NCBI GenBank assembly: GCA_020746105.1
Contig: CM036642.1
Coordinates: forward strand, 1,643,501 to 1,707,500
Length of the DNA: 64,000 bases
Direction of reading: 5' to 3'
Source: Trogon surrucura
Taxonomy: Eukaryota > Chordata > Aves > Trogoniformes > Trogonidae
Shown: positions 38,301 to 50,543 of the stretch, piece by piece
How positions within the stretch are numbered: the stretch's first letter is position 1
How the letters are laid out: the number at the start of each line of letters is the position of its first letter
Notes under the pieces: generated by a model
Told to the model about the DNA's origin: nothing
Databases searched by the model: none
The model's input: only the letters and a program-made list of their open reading frames with translations
Translations under genes and position numbers: made by a program

Positions 38301-41300
38301 TACTTTTATTTGTCACGTGGTAGCAACCTTCTAGTTTCAACTAATCCCAGAAAGCTATTTTTTCTTGTTTTACCATGGCTACCCATAGCACTTCAGCCTT
38401 CACTTGCAGAAACCAGCATATCGACAAACTTAGGAAAAATATTCACCCAAGGGACTACCTCCAAAATCAGTAAGGAAGCAAAAATCTCCAAGCCCTTTTT
38501 GGTGGTACTGTGTGAAAGAACTACCAAGAAAAGTGATTTTTTTTTTTGTATAGCCATACCAAAACATTCTAGTACGGTGATAGTGGTGGCACTACTACAT
38601 GAAAGTCAACATGGCAAAAAATTTTAAAAATAACCCACCAAGAAAAACCTATTTGTGCTTCCTCACCCACTTATTTCTTCCTCCAGGACAAAACCAGGGC
38701 CGAGCTGGTTGTGTTATGCCCCGGGAGATGCCAACAGCAACCAAACTCTCCTCCACTATCAGCCCCAAGCTGCGCCTCCTACCTTACTGTGCTTTAATTT
38801 TTGTCACTTGGAAATGACAAACCCATCTCCTCGTTTTACAGAAACAAAAGACTGTAACTGCATATCACAATCGTCACATTTGTGACAGCCAGATTTGGCT
38901 AAGTGCTAGTCTTTCCTAGCTCAGCACCAAGCTTACCTGCCAACTGATTTGTTGTTTGAAGTATTCGGGTTTATTATAAAAAAAAATAAAATAAAGTGAC
39001 AGCTTGCCTTCTCGCTTCTATTTCAGATCAGCAAGAGAGTGTTACACCTTAACGAAATCCACGTTAACTACAAGAAATGAATCTTTCTGAAGCCCAATGC
39101 AAATCTTGCATCTCCCTGCACGCCCCGAGCGCTGGAAGCCTGCGCTGACAAGCGATGCCACGCAAAAACCTGCGGGGGGGAAAAAAGCAAAACGTGAAGA
39201 GATCAAGGCGAAGTCACACCTCGGGTACAAGCTGCAGAGAGGCACGGCTGCCCCAGACAGCGTGGAGCGCAGCCAGCGAGTCAAGGTGTCACAGACATCC
39301 AAACAAGCAGCCACCTTCCCAACGGAAGCGGCTCAAAAAGAATCCCGAGCAAGTTTCAGCACGGCAGGAATGCGGTTGTGTCATCACCCTTTGAGCGCTG
39401 CCTGTGTACCCTTTATTTTCCTCATGACTCATTTATGCAGATCAACTTTAAATGCCTAAAAGGAATTCTCCTCGGCCTCGAAAACTCCAAATCCCTGTAT
39501 TTCTCTGCAGAGCATCAGGTGAGCTGCAAGCGGCCAGGTTTGCGAACTTTATTCCCCTGTACGGCCAAGCCTGGACTGGCAGAACCACATCATGCAGGGG
39601 ATAAGTAGTTTTGTGAGGTTTTTAAGCATTTTTACTGACATTTCACAGAAATTTCTCAGAACGGGTCTTCTAAAACTTTCCAAAAGGCTTAACTCTGGCA
39701 AGCACGCATCACAGTTGTAGTTTTTCTGTAGAGCATTTTTGGTAATATCCCAATACAAAATGCCACACCGACTACCATCTGTAGCTAGATTTATAAACTA
39801 ACATCTTCTTCAGTATCTGTAATTCCGCTAAAATAGCTCTCCCTAAAATTACTATGTTGGTTTGTACTTTGGAGTATAAAACGTTACACACAGTAAATGT
39901 TTATAATGTTCCTGCAGATAACAAAGTGTCCCTTTGTTCGGAAGCATCTCAAGGCTCTGAAAAAAAAATGCCTTTATTCACTTTCCTTGGGTAAAGCAAG
40001 CAAACAAATGTGGTCAAATCACCTCAAACCAATATAGCAGAACTCAAAAAAAGAGTGATGTGTAACAGCCTCTCCAGAAAGATGTACTACATAGACAGGG
40101 ACAAGCTCAGAAAATAAAAAAACAACCCCCCCCAAAAAAAGCAACACCCAAAGAGAAAAAAACTGAGAACACGGACAACTATAAAATTGCAAATGAGGTG
40201 GTAAGTGGAAAAAGATTCTTTAGTCTTTTTCATACTACAGAAACTAGGATGCACTCAATGACACGACCATTCATCGCGCTCAAAACAACAAAGAAAAATG
40301 AAATAAACCAAACCCCAGGAATTATTTTTGCACAAGTCGTGGGACTCATCGCGTGGGATAATGTAGAAGCTACAGGTCTAAACCGTTGAGAAGTGAATCC
40401 CCAGCTGACAGGTCCCACTGGGAATAGCTGGGGCCACCTCCAAACCCTCCCCTGCTGGCAGATGCGTGGAGGAATGGTTTTTCCCCTGTCCCCCTAATGA
40501 TGTCCTTCTGGCCACTGTCACAGACCACATGCTGAGCCCGACACACATTTGGCAGTCCTTATTATCCCATCATTCACAGGCTCCGATAAACCTGGTCATG
40601 GGAACTAATTATCCCCGAGCTCTAAACGGGAATACGCTAAACCCACGCTATCTGCAAATAATGCACAGATTAAGTCACTTCCTTAACTTGATGAAACGGA
40701 ACGCAGGAATTAAATGACACGCCAAGTGTTTACAACTCCTCTCTCTCCCCATCCCTACAGGCAAATGCCATTTTATCTGGTTTGCAGTTCCTTTCCTACC
40801 GCCACCATTTCATTCAGGCACCTTGCGCAAAGCGGTGCCAGGCATTTGTTTTCATCCAGTGAAACCATTAGAAAAATCAATCCGATCTCCAAGGCAAGTT
40901 AAGGGTAATGGACTCCTCTGTTTACTTAGCAATAAGTACACAACGATTTAATTAGATCTATATGCTAGAAACGGCATCTTTCGAGGCAACAGCAGCAGCC
41001 ACTGAGAGAGCGAGGCATTTGAACTTCTTTCATAAATCAATGTTTTCGCTGCCTTTTTCCTGCTTCTAGCTGCGGAAATGCTAAGCACCTACTTCCCATA
41101 TCGAAAGGCAGAGGCTCATCTCCCACCCGGTTCTCTTCCTGCAACCTTACACACCACTTTTTCAAAGAGACAAGCAATTAGGGTGCTGCCCCTTCTCAGC
41201 CACGCGCGATTCCAAGGCCGACGTCGTATTTCACGCGACGGGCCGCGAACACGTTCTGCAACCGCAGCATTTAATTCAGAAGTCGGCACTCGACGCCTTG

Positions 41301-44300
41301 AAGTATTTGGAATTCCCTCGAGTCTGGCTGTCTGCACAGTTGCATAATTTGAGCAGGGTTAACCTATTTAAAACTGGGAGAGATAGAGGAACGTCAACAG
41401 ACAGTCCCTTCTACATCAAGGGAAATCTTCTTCGTCACGTGCCATCACTGCTTTGTCACAGTTTGACTTCCTTCTTGTTCAAGCAGACCTTCTCGTTGGA
41501 ATATACTCCAATATTCTCGAGCCCACTGATGAAGAAGTTTACCAGATGTAACGGACAATGCCAGCGAAACGCCAGACGCAACGTGACCGACACAAGCGCA
41601 GAGCACCCGAGAGCTTCCCCGTGTGGGTGACGAGTCCCACGAACACCGTTTGCCTCACGGCGCAGGCGTCACACGTGCATTCACAAGAGGAACATAAAAA
41701 CAAAAAGCCTCCTTCAAGCAAGTCACAGGATACAACTGAAAACATTCGCAGGCTCCTTCAACTTCAGGCACGGGGGAAGCTCTATTTGCTTTTGATTCTC
41801 CCCGCCAACAGCTGACCAGACCCTCCTTACAGCAGACACCACAGGAGGAACCCAGCCCTTTTAAAAGTTGCCAGAGTTTACGATTAACCTCCTGCCGCAA
41901 CAAAACCAGCAAGGATTCAGTTTCACTTGCTCACTACTTCTATTCCCTAGTACAGAAGAAATAACATGAGGACACTCCCCCTACTTCAAACTTCACGGCC
42001 ACAAGAAGAGGAACTCTCTCACCCCATAAACAAAAGCAGCACGAAACCTTCTGGGTGGGAAAGCGCGTGCGATCCTCCCTCCCGACAAGCGAGCATCGGC
42101 GCAACATCCACCTGGGGAGACTAAAGTAGGGCTGGAAATTCCCTTCCCCTGGAAAAGGACCGCTCGGAGTGTTCGCACCAATTAAAGTTTCGGATTAAAA
42201 CCAGCTGTTCAAATAGAAGCAGTCCCTCGGGAGAGACACTTAGAGCATTGTAACTGGTTTCTGGTATAAACAGTTTTACATCAATGGAAGCATTTTATAC
42301 CAGTAGAGCTGCGTCTGAGCTCGCAGGTTAACACTTGTTCAGCTGCATCTCCCTAAACAGATGTGCTTAAACCCAGGCAAGGTCTCCAGGTGCATCACAC
42401 CTTGGATCCGTGTCACATGCGGACATCAAGCCACGGGTGACCTCCACCTAAATAGAAGTCAAGAGTATGAGACACCCCAAGGATAAATAAAAGCTAAGTA
42501 AGGGGAAAAGGAAAGGCTTCACGTCAGGCAGAAGCACAAAGAGAAAGCAGGGGCAAACATGTGACTGGGAAAACTGAGAAACTCCTCATGTGGGTACAGC
42601 AAATCCTCACGTGAGGACAATGATGAAAGCAGGAGGCTTCTAGAAACATCAGAATAGATTTGCCTGGAAAAAAATTACATATATGACCAGAAAAGAGAAA
42701 TTAGACCTGGGCTTTCCAATTTGGGATCTGCAGATCCCTAGGAAGTACGCAGACTAACTCTTTTTACTCTGCTGGGCCGTTCAACAAAGAAAAACCAGAA
42801 GTCGAAGCAAAAGCCAAGGTATGCTTAACCCGGCTGTATCGCACTGCAGTACCAGCAGGGCACAGGAAGGAAAAGGGTTGAATGTCTCAGTCATGAAAGA
42901 TGTGTCAGGCAGCCAAGAAGCACAGCCAAGAAGAGATAAGGAATAGGTAGGAACGGGTGACCTCTCTGGCACGTGTAGCAAGGAAGCACTACGGTCTGGG
43001 GACGGGCACCGAAACAGCTGCTGCTGGGCGTCTGTGGGAACATGCAAGACATGAAAGGACAAACAGTGGAAACCTTTTCCCTGGAAGCGTGTAGGAGAAA
43101 TGCCCGCCCGCCTCCCCAAGGCTACTGGTGAAACGCTGCCTTCCCTGATGTGCACAAACACACACGGCGCGGGATGCACCGGCTTTTGGTTGGCAGGCAG
43201 CGGGATAACCCTGGTGTGCGTATACGTATGTAGGAGGAGACAGACCCTTCCTCAGCAGTGGGTAAAACAAGCTCCTCAGAGCAGACACAAGACGGGTTGA
43301 AGCAGCTGACCCCTAGAAGCTTTGGTGGAAGGTATCTGAAAGTCTATTTGGGTGGGGGGAAAAAAACAAACAACAACTTGGCAGCTTTTCATAGACAGGA
43401 AAAAGCCTCCTGGGGTGTACAAATTTAGCAAGCTGTGGTGGTCAAGCATGGAGGTGCTTCCCAGCATTCCTGTACGTGGAAAGAAGCACAGCAGGTTTGG
43501 GAAGGCAGGGGTACCCCTGCCCTGCGTGCATGAAAGGAGGCAACAGGCTCTTGGCAAGGAAGAAGCAGACTATATCCCCCCTCCTCCAGCATCTGCCAAC
43601 GTTTGTGTTTGCATACAGGAATATAACCCTGAATACATGACAGAATAACAGAAAACCACACAACAGCTCTCGGGGGATGAGTGCTACAACATCCTCATCG
43701 TGTGCGGACACGGACACGAGCAGAGGCAGCACAGCAGACCCCGGCAGAATATGTAGAAGGGGATGTTGCAGAGAAAAAAAATCAAAACAATTCAGAAAAA
43801 ACGGCAGCAAAGAGACAGTAAGCTTTGCCTAACTGCTACCGGGAATCCCTCTTTGCCTCCCATAAGCCCGCAGTGGGAGAGGGAGGCAGCAGGTATCCCG
43901 CTGGGATGCGGGAGACAACACAACTCTCCCCGCACCCACGGGCTTCAACAGGCAACGCAGCTCCCCAGGGATGCTCGTAAACACGGCGCACCCCGACCCC
44001 CAAACCCCCCATGGGGAGGATAAACAGCCCCCACGGGGAGAATAAACCCCCCCCACGGCCTGCCCGGAACCCTCTCGGGGGGGGGCGCGGGGGTGACACG
44101 GCCCCTCCGGGAGGGGGACACACACACACATACAGAGAGAGGCGGAGGATGTGCACCGCGTAATGCCATCCCCCCCCCCAACACACACCCACCCCCGCGG
44201 AGGGGGGGCAGCCCCTGGGACTCCGGTCACGCCAAACACACGGGGAAAACACGCGGCGGGAGGTAACGGAGGGAAAGAAGGGGACGGACCTGCGGCGTGC

Positions 44301-44385
44301 AGCAGTCAAAGCCCTCCCCCCGGGTGGGCGCCCGCCCCTGAGGGGAACCAAGGGCCGCGGCGGCCACACCACCACCACCCCCCCC

Positions 44386-44403
44386 CACACACACACACAC
44401 ACA
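44386..44403. repeat. (CA)n microsatellite
   Basis: Nine CA dinucleotides, just past the donor of the proposed ZBTB44 first exon. Confidence 0.9.
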
Positions 44404-44421
44404 GGCCCGAGCCGCTCCTAC

Positions 44422-44700
44422 CTGCGGTCGGTGGGGCCCGGCTGGGCCCGGCGTGCGCGGGAGGCCGAGCCCCCTTATCCGGGGCCGCGCCGTGGCCCTG
44501 CCTGGGCCATGACGGCGGAACCGGGAGGAGGCGGCGGCGGCGGCGGAGGAGGAGGAGGAGGAGGGAGAGGGAGGAGGAAGAGGCCGCCGCCGCCTCCCCC
44601 TCAGGCGGCGCGCGGGGAGGGGAGGGGCGGGGGGGGAGGGGGAGGGGGGTTCCCGGCGGTGCGAGCTCCCGCGCGCGCCGCGCCGCCCGGCCGGGGCACT
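44422..44700 (-). other. ZBTB44: Proposed non-coding first exon of ZBTB44
   Basis: A GACCGCAG/GTAGGA donor (GT at 44421-44420) lies in the CpG island, in the right place and orientation to join the leader acceptor at 28414. The 5' end is not marked in the sequence and is placed only approximately, just downstream of the ZNF143-like site. It is GC- and purine/pyrimidine-biased, with GGC/GGA triplet runs. Transcript data would settle it. Confidence 0.5.
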
Positions 44701-44709
44701 TTGTTTGTG

Positions 44710-44725
44710 TCCCACAATGCACCGC
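44710..44725 (+). promoter_or_regulatory. ZNF143 (Staf)/THAP11-type binding site
   Basis: TCCCACAATGCACCGC fits the SBS consensus YCCCANNATGCANNGC through its whole core. This element usually sits close to start sites of TATA-less, often bidirectional promoters. It lies 288 bp upstream of the proposed first-exon donor. Confidence 0.7.
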
Positions 44726-44807
44726 GGCGGCGGCGGCTGGGGAGGGGGCGGGGCCGCGGCGGCGGGAGAACCGGGGCGGGGGGGGGGGGGAGAGAGAAGA
44801 GGCGGCG

Positions 44808-44818
44808 GCGCATGCGCA
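44808..44818. promoter_or_regulatory. NRF1-type binding site
   Basis: GCGCATGCGCA matches the palindromic NRF1 core. It is about 85 bp from the ZNF143-type site, upstream of it relative to ZBTB44. Confidence 0.65.
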
Positions 44819-44919
44819 GTGCGGAGCGGCGGGACCGGCCGGGACGGGCACCCCGCGGCGCTGCGGGGGACCGGGATGCTCGGGTCCTTGTATCGCCACC
44901 CCCCCCACCACGGTGTGTG

Positions 44920-45830
44920 CACCCCCGGGGGCCGTGCACACCGAGCATCCCAACCCCCCCGGTGCACCGGTGCATCCCCCCGGGGTCAACACCGTGCATC
45001 CCAACGCCCCCGGTGCACCGGTGCAGCCCTCCCCGGGGCCCATACCGTGCACACTGTGCATCCCGAAGCCCCCGGTGCATCCCCCCCGGCGTTAACACCG
45101 TGCACACCGAGCTTCCCAAAGCCGCCGGTGTCGGTGCATCCCCCCCGGGGTCAAGACCGTGCATCCCAACGCCCCCGGTGCACCCTCCCCGGGATCAACA
45201 CCGTGCACCCCAAAGCCGCCCAGTGCACCGGTGCACCCCTCCTCGGGGTCGATACCGTGCATCCCAACCCCCCCCCGCTCCGGTGCACTGGTACATCCTC
45301 TACCGGGGTCAACACCGTGCATCCCAAAGCCCCCCGTGGTCCGGTGCATCCCCCCCGGGCGGCAACACCGTGCATCCAAAAGCCCCCGGTGCTCCGGTGC
45401 ATCCTCCCGGGGTCAACACCATTCACACGGTGCATCTCAAACCCTTCAGTGCTCTGGTGCATCAGCCCCAGGGTCAGCACCGTGCACACCGTGCATCCCA
45501 AAGCCCCCGGTGTGACCCCCGGGGTCAACACCGTGCATTCCAAAGCCCCCGGTGCCCCATTGCATCCCCTCCTGAGGTCAGCACCATGCACACCGTGCAT
45601 CCCAAAGCCCCTTGGTGCTCTGTGCATCCCCCCCAGAATCAACACCGTGCAGCCCAGAGCCACCCGTGGTCCGGTGCATCGCCCCGGGGCCAACACCGTG
45701 CATCCCAACCCCCTGGTGCTCGGTGCATCCCCCCCCCGAGTCAACACCGGGCACACCGTGCATCCCAAAGCCTCCCATACTCCGGTGCATCCCCCTCCGA
45801 GGTCAACACCGTGCACACCAGCCACCGCTT
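44920..45830. repeat. GC-rich minisatellite, about 17 copies of a 50-60 bp unit
   Basis: A tandem array repeats the elements GGTGCATCCCCCCGGGGTC and AACACCGTGCATCCCAAAGC at intervals of about 50-60 bp. Copies can be counted from about 44,931 to 45,820. Unit length varies because some copies carry an extra CACACCGTG. Divergence between copies is moderate. The unit is poor in stop codons, so long frames stay open on both strands; these are an artefact of the repeat. The array sits directly upstream of the ZBTB44 promoter and is C-rich on the plus strand, G-rich on the minus. Confidence 0.9.
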
Positions 45831-46140
45831 CACATCCCTCCCCAATCAAATTTTAGAATTAACAGGTCTCTAATTAATCCGCCTCTACAATTTGGTCCAA
45901 ATCTGCGCTAATTCAGAATAAACGCGGTTTAATTTCACATTTCCTCCACGTTTCTTTTATACGGTGGGGGTGATGTTATTTTAAATTTTTGTTATGTTGT
46001 TGGGTGTTTTGTTATTTTTTTTTTCCCCCACTAAATTGAAGCAGGAAACAGATTGAAAGGCTGCGGTCCAAAAATGTTAATCAGCAGTAAACAAATTTAA
46101 AACCGGCCCTTGGAAAACATCACGCTGCTCCTACGGCAAG

Positions 46141-46183
46141 AAAAATAAATAAATAAATAGATAACTGAATAAATAAATAAAAG
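46141..46183. repeat. (AAAT)n microsatellite, interrupted
   Basis: AATA/AAAT repeats with one internal interruption near 46160-46168. Confidence 0.9.
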
Positions 46184-47282
46184 ATGTAATTTGTAAGGAA
46201 GAATCTGCGCCTGGCTACCCGTGGTAACTCCTGAATTGCAGAGGAATAATAAAAAAAAATTTAAAAAATCAGGCAGCCGTCGCTCACTTTCAAAGTGCTG
46301 CTCTGAAAACTGTCGAGCTGAGGGTGCTTGGTTGAAAGTGTTGGAGACTGAATGATTTTAGTCGACCAAGAGCTGATGCCGTTTCCTCAAGGTGCTGAAT
46401 CTGATGTGCTTTTTGTTGCTGACATGGTAGACATGGGTGTAGCAGGGCGTGGAATTGCTTCAAAATGCTGATTTGTTACAATTTCATGAATAAAGGTTCA
46501 GGTTCCTGCAACCGTGGGTTGTCGCGCTTGCTTGTATCCCACTCCAGGCTTGCTCTGGGGCTTTGCACGGGAGGCAAATGGGTTCCAAACTACCCAAATT
46601 CGCATCTGGAAGACGATAAAATTCAACGTGGTCGATGTCTTCAGCAAAATAACAAAATAATTCAAAAAACATTTAAACCAGCGGCCTTTAAACCTGCTGA
46701 AATAAGCCGTAAAACACCGCCTTGACTTTCTTTGGAAGGGATTAATTGCTTACAAGCACCCCCAGAATAAACACCCGGCTGCCTCTTGGCATGGCTCGTT
46801 AGGTTTCTAATTAACAGCGGGGTGTTTGGGTGCTGGAAGGCAGTGGGTTTGGGATACAGCATGCCCTGCGCATCACTCCTGCTTCCAAGGAGCCCTCCCC
46901 GGCCTGACACCGATATGAATTTCTTCTCACTCCAGCAGAAGAGGCTGCTTTATTAATAACAATTTATTAGCCCTCCGTACCTGAAGAGGTTCTCCAGCGA
47001 TTCCCAGAGCCGGGTCGTTGCCTGGAGTATATCAGGAGGGGAGCTGCATTGATTTACGCCTGCTCGGGTTTCCTAAGCTCCTGGGTCGTCCTTTATTACT
47101 ATTTGTTTTTTTCTGCTGAGTTGCAGTTTCTCAGCGAGAGGCTGTCGCGACGAGTTGCCAAAATATTGAACTCCCGGTATTTTCCCGCTAAGCGGGGGGG
47201 AGTTTGCTCTTACGCACGTTTTTACAACGTCGCCGCCTCGATTCGTGGATGCAAATGGAGCAACGCCGACATAAACGCCGAG

Positions 47283-47330
47283 TAATTCAGTGGTAAATCT
47301 GGTCTGTAATTCAGTGGTAAATCTGGTCTG
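47283..47330. repeat. Two-copy 24-bp tandem duplication
   Basis: A 24-bp unit starting TAATTCAGTGGTAAATCTGG occurs twice without mismatch, at 47283-47306 and 47307-47330. It lies in intergenic DNA. Confidence 0.95.
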
Positions 47331-48944
47331 TGCATCTGCTGCTCGTTTGCAGGGGCCTCAGGACTCTCTTGGCTGAACAGGCTGGAATCTGATGGGTATA
47401 AAACACCCTTGCTCAGGCAACAAGGACGTGCAATTCCTGGCTGGAAGCTGGTTTCCCCTCTTTTTTTCAGCTTGTGGGATACGTTTCCCTTCGCTTTGGT
47501 GGCTCTTGGAGCAGCTTCTGTGCTGTTAAGAGCCGTGCATCCACTAACACCAGTGCCCTACTGGAGTGAGCTTGCTGGGACACCGTGGTCACTTCTGCCC
47601 AGGGATAAAAATGTTCAACCTGGAGAGGAGATTTAGGTGCAAACCATCATTTCAATACATGCCTGGAGACGTTCATCCCTGGGGGAGCAGCCTGAGGCAT
47701 CCTACACCCTCTGAAAGTGCCTTTTAAGAGGAAATACGTCGATAAAATATAATTACCCCAGATTGGGGAGCAGAGTTATTCATGGCATGGGCCGGGTCCA
47801 GCAGAATAATTTCCCCCTGATGGACAATTCATCTCTGTGCCTGCTGGTCCCTGTTGTCTCTGGGGTACCATCATGGATACAGTAACAGAGAAACTCCCGT
47901 AAGGTTTATTTTCTTACCCCACTAGTCTTTTTTTAAAGTTAAATTACGATGGTTACGCTGCTGTGATTAATTAAAGGCTTTTCCCCACCCAGTAATATCC
48001 CTTTGACGTCGTTTGAAATCGCAATTATTCAACTCAAACCCAGCGAAGGCAACAAAACGACAAAAAAAGAAAAGTGGGGAGGGAAAAGCTGGGGCGGGCT
48101 GCAGCCTTAATGAGCCGAAACCTGGGAGCCGGCTGTCCGGGTGCCAAGGGAAGTCATCTAAAATGAATGTCACACCTGGTTATAAATAGGGTGGCATGCG
48201 TCGCTGTGCCCATTAATGCAGTGACACGTCCCACGGCGATGGGTTAACCCTTTCCTTCACCCTCCCGTGGGGCTAAATTTAGGCAGGTTCTGCCCGGCCA
48301 CCTCATTTTCTTGCTCCACCCGTGGATGGAAATCACCAACATACAAATAATAAACCACAGACGTTATTGGACATCAGGCTGTGCTTTCACCCAGGACATC
48401 TAGCAGCAGAGCCAGTTTATCCCAAACAGAGATACCCAAATTACCTTGTAATGAGCCCCAATGAGGTCGCTCCAAAATCTGCATTGCCATATACCATATT
48501 TCAGGGATCTTGTGTTTCAGAGGACAATGCATCTAGAGAGACAGCGTCGAGTTCCCACTGTCTGTGGTTAATATATAGTTAAGTGAAGGAGCCAGCAGCC
48601 CTTCTGTTTTTGCCCTTTTTAGGCTGTATTTCCTCCTAGTGCATAGCAGAATTCTCAATTTATTTGTACATATAGAGAGGTAGGTACTCGTAAGCAGCCT
48701 GCAGAACAGAGACGATTCAAAATTTCTGGGGAATGATTTTTGTTCCCTGGGTTTTGCCTACTCCGTCACGTAATCTTTTGGTTTAGCATCTTAAAACTGA
48801 ATTAACCATTTATTTATAGCTGAGTAAGCTGTGGAAAAAGGAGATTTAAAGTATTGCTCTTGGGATGGAGATTAAAAAAAAAACCAACATCCTGAGAAAA
48901 GCACAAATAGAGACAAACGCAAAGAGGTAAGAGGCAGGAAATCC

Positions 48945-48950
48945 TTTATT
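48945..48950 (-). terminator. ADAMTS8: Candidate distal poly(A) signal of ADAMTS8
   Basis: AATAAA on the minus strand is followed within 40 nt by a TG/T-rich stretch (CGTTTGTCTCTATTTGTG), the usual arrangement for 3' end cleavage. Confidence 0.5.
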
Positions 48951-49610
48951 GAAGGGGTAAAGGCAGAGTCACAGACTGTTTTAAAAGTTAAAAACAAATA
49001 CAAACCAAAAGCTAAACCCCAGGAAATCGTATTTCCCCCGCCTTAAAATGAACTCGGGTTGGGTTTGTTACGCTGACACAGCCCGGTTGGCAATCACACC
49101 CTGATCTGGGGGCACCAGGGAGGGGGGGGACACCAGTCGGATGCCAAAGTGGTTAAACGATGAGCAGAGACCTCCCCTCTCTGACCTTGCTGCAGGTTTC
49201 GGAGCGGGGATGTGGGAGCAGCATGTTAAAACACAGTCTTTTTTCTAAAATTTCTTTTTTTACCCTTTTTTTGTTTTTTTTTTTTCCTTCCCCTCTCCTT
49301 TCCAGACAGCTACTGTACAAAACCGAACAGAAAATTATAATAAATACCTAACACAAGAGGCTCAGTACGTTGCTACAATCCTTCACTGAAGGGAAACATA
49401 TATATACATATATATATCCTAATATATAACCTCTTTGACTTAAATCAGCGTAAAAGCTACGTGTTGCTACGGGAAGGTTAGGGCAGAACCCCACTGACCA
49501 TCACCCAGACCCCACACCCCGAATCGAGCAGCCCTGCCTGCGATCCCCCCCTCTCTCAGTGGGGTTCCCATCCTCCTCGCTGGAAAAGCAGCAGGAGTTG
49601 CCTGCGGCAG

Positions 49611-49717
49611 GGAGATTTTGCATCTAGAAAGGGAGGTTTTGCATCTAGAAATGGAGTTTTTCCATCTAGAAAAGGAGTTTATGCATCTAGAAGAGGAGGT
49701 TTTTTTGCATCTAGGAA
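49611..49717. repeat. 21-bp tandem array, five copies
   Basis: Four units of exactly 21 bp (49611, 49632, 49653 and 49674) and a fifth with a short insertion. Each contains CATCTAG, usually as TCTAGA, preceded by GGAG and a T run. It lies in the probable ADAMTS8 3' UTR. No known family was recognised. Confidence 0.92.
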
Positions 49718-50078
49718 GCTCCGGGTAAGCGACCACGTGGTGAATATAAAAATCTGGAAGAGCCACTTGGTGTGCACGGCTCCTGTGTGATAAATATTGA
49801 TGTTTTCCTTGCCATGGTCTCCGGCTGAAATTCCTGACCCATCCTAAATGCTGGTTATGACGCTGGAGAGGAAACACACGCTGGCCTTGGAGTTAAAAAC
49901 CCTGGCAGACTCAAAGGGGAGAAAGAAAATAACCTGCAAGGCTGCATGACTTTAGCATCCAGCTATTTGTTAGAGTGAGAGAGAGGGCTTAAATTCCTGA
50001 AGATTAATTAACAGGCAAAGAACATTGCCCGAAGGTAGGGCTGAAGGACAGCCCAAACAGCTCTGCATCCAGCTGGCC

Positions 50079-50089
50079 TTTATTTTATT
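50079..50089 (-). terminator. ADAMTS8: Candidate proximal poly(A) signals of ADAMTS8
   Basis: Two overlapping minus-strand AATAAA hexamers about 460 nt past the stop codon. The downstream minus strand is not clearly GT-rich, so this may be a weaker or unused site. Confidence 0.35.
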
Positions 50090-50543
50090 TTTTTTCTTTC
50101 CAAAAGAAACAGGAGCCAAGCCCTTGATACCCTCAGCCCTTGGCCGTAGCCCCCTTGGCAACCTGACCCAAGCCTTTTCCAAAGGGATCCTGATTTTATT
50201 GGCAAAGCCACACACCTTGGACCCTCTTGACCTGCAGCCAGGACGGGGCGATGGCAAAGCTCCACACTTTTTCCAGCAACAAACCCTAACGAATCTTACA
50301 GAGTCTGCGACGGTGTTTAACAACAGCTCTTTGGAAACACCCTACACTTATTTTTCCCCTCGAATTACAACTCGCCTGCGAGCAGGCAGCCAGAAAGAAA
50401 GGAAGAAGAGAAAGAAAAGAAGTGATTCCTCCCCGTTTTGCCGCTGTTATTCCCCCGTTTCTGAGGTAGACGTCGATGGGGCGGGGATGAACCGCTGGAG
50501 AGTGGTTATTATTCGTCTGGTGAGCATCCTCGCTCGTCCCAGC

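Larger units (their letters stand above)
28415..44421 (-). other. Large first intron of ZBTB44
   Basis: About 16 kb between the proposed non-coding first exon and the coding BTB exon. I found no exon with recognised content on either strand. It contains a small 18-bp duplication at 32343-32378 and an open minus-strand frame at 34809-35162 of unknown nature. The 42.5-43.8 kb part is less AT-rich but shows no element I can name. Confidence 0.6.
44300..44890. promoter_or_regulatory. ZBTB44: CpG-island promoter of ZBTB44
   Basis: A dense CpG and GC-rich block contrasts with the AT-rich DNA on both sides. It includes GGC and GGA triplet runs, GC boxes, a ZNF143-type site and an NRF1-type site. 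No TATA box is seen, as usual for a housekeeping promoter. Such promoters often fire in both directions, and a divergent non-coding transcript next to ZBTB44 is known in human. Confidence 0.75.
45831..48929. other. Intergenic region between ZBTB44 and ADAMTS8
   Basis: AT-rich, with no exon or RNA gene recognised on either strand. It contains an (AAAT)n tract at 46141-46183 and a 24-bp duplication at 47283-47330. Confidence 0.7.
48930..50543 (-). other. ADAMTS8: Probable 3' UTR of ADAMTS8
   Basis: The minus strand from the stop codon to the signal at 48945-48950 has no coding content. Two overlapping AATAAA hexamers at 50079-50089 could give a short form ending about 480 nt after the stop codon. 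The segment also holds a T-rich tract at about 49,250-49,290, a TA-rich tract at about 49,400-49,430 and a 21-bp tandem array. The extent is inferred from poly(A) signals. Confidence 0.5.

Noticed and set aside
42500-43800. Possible decayed long terminal repeat or other transposon in ZBTB44 intron 1
   Set aside because: The stretch differs somewhat in base composition, but I could find no terminal repeats, primer-binding site or coding remnant.
44431-45873. Very long plus-strand open frames (480 and 383 codons) and matching minus-strand frames over 44.2-45.9 kb
   Set aside because: They consist of CpG-island triplet runs followed by the minisatellite, whose unit lacks stops in several frames. 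Sequences are low complexity (Pro, His, Cys, Gly) and no family is recognised.
49611-49717. CRISPR-like regular repeats
   Set aside because: The units are head to tail with no unique spacers, and the genome is vertebrate.
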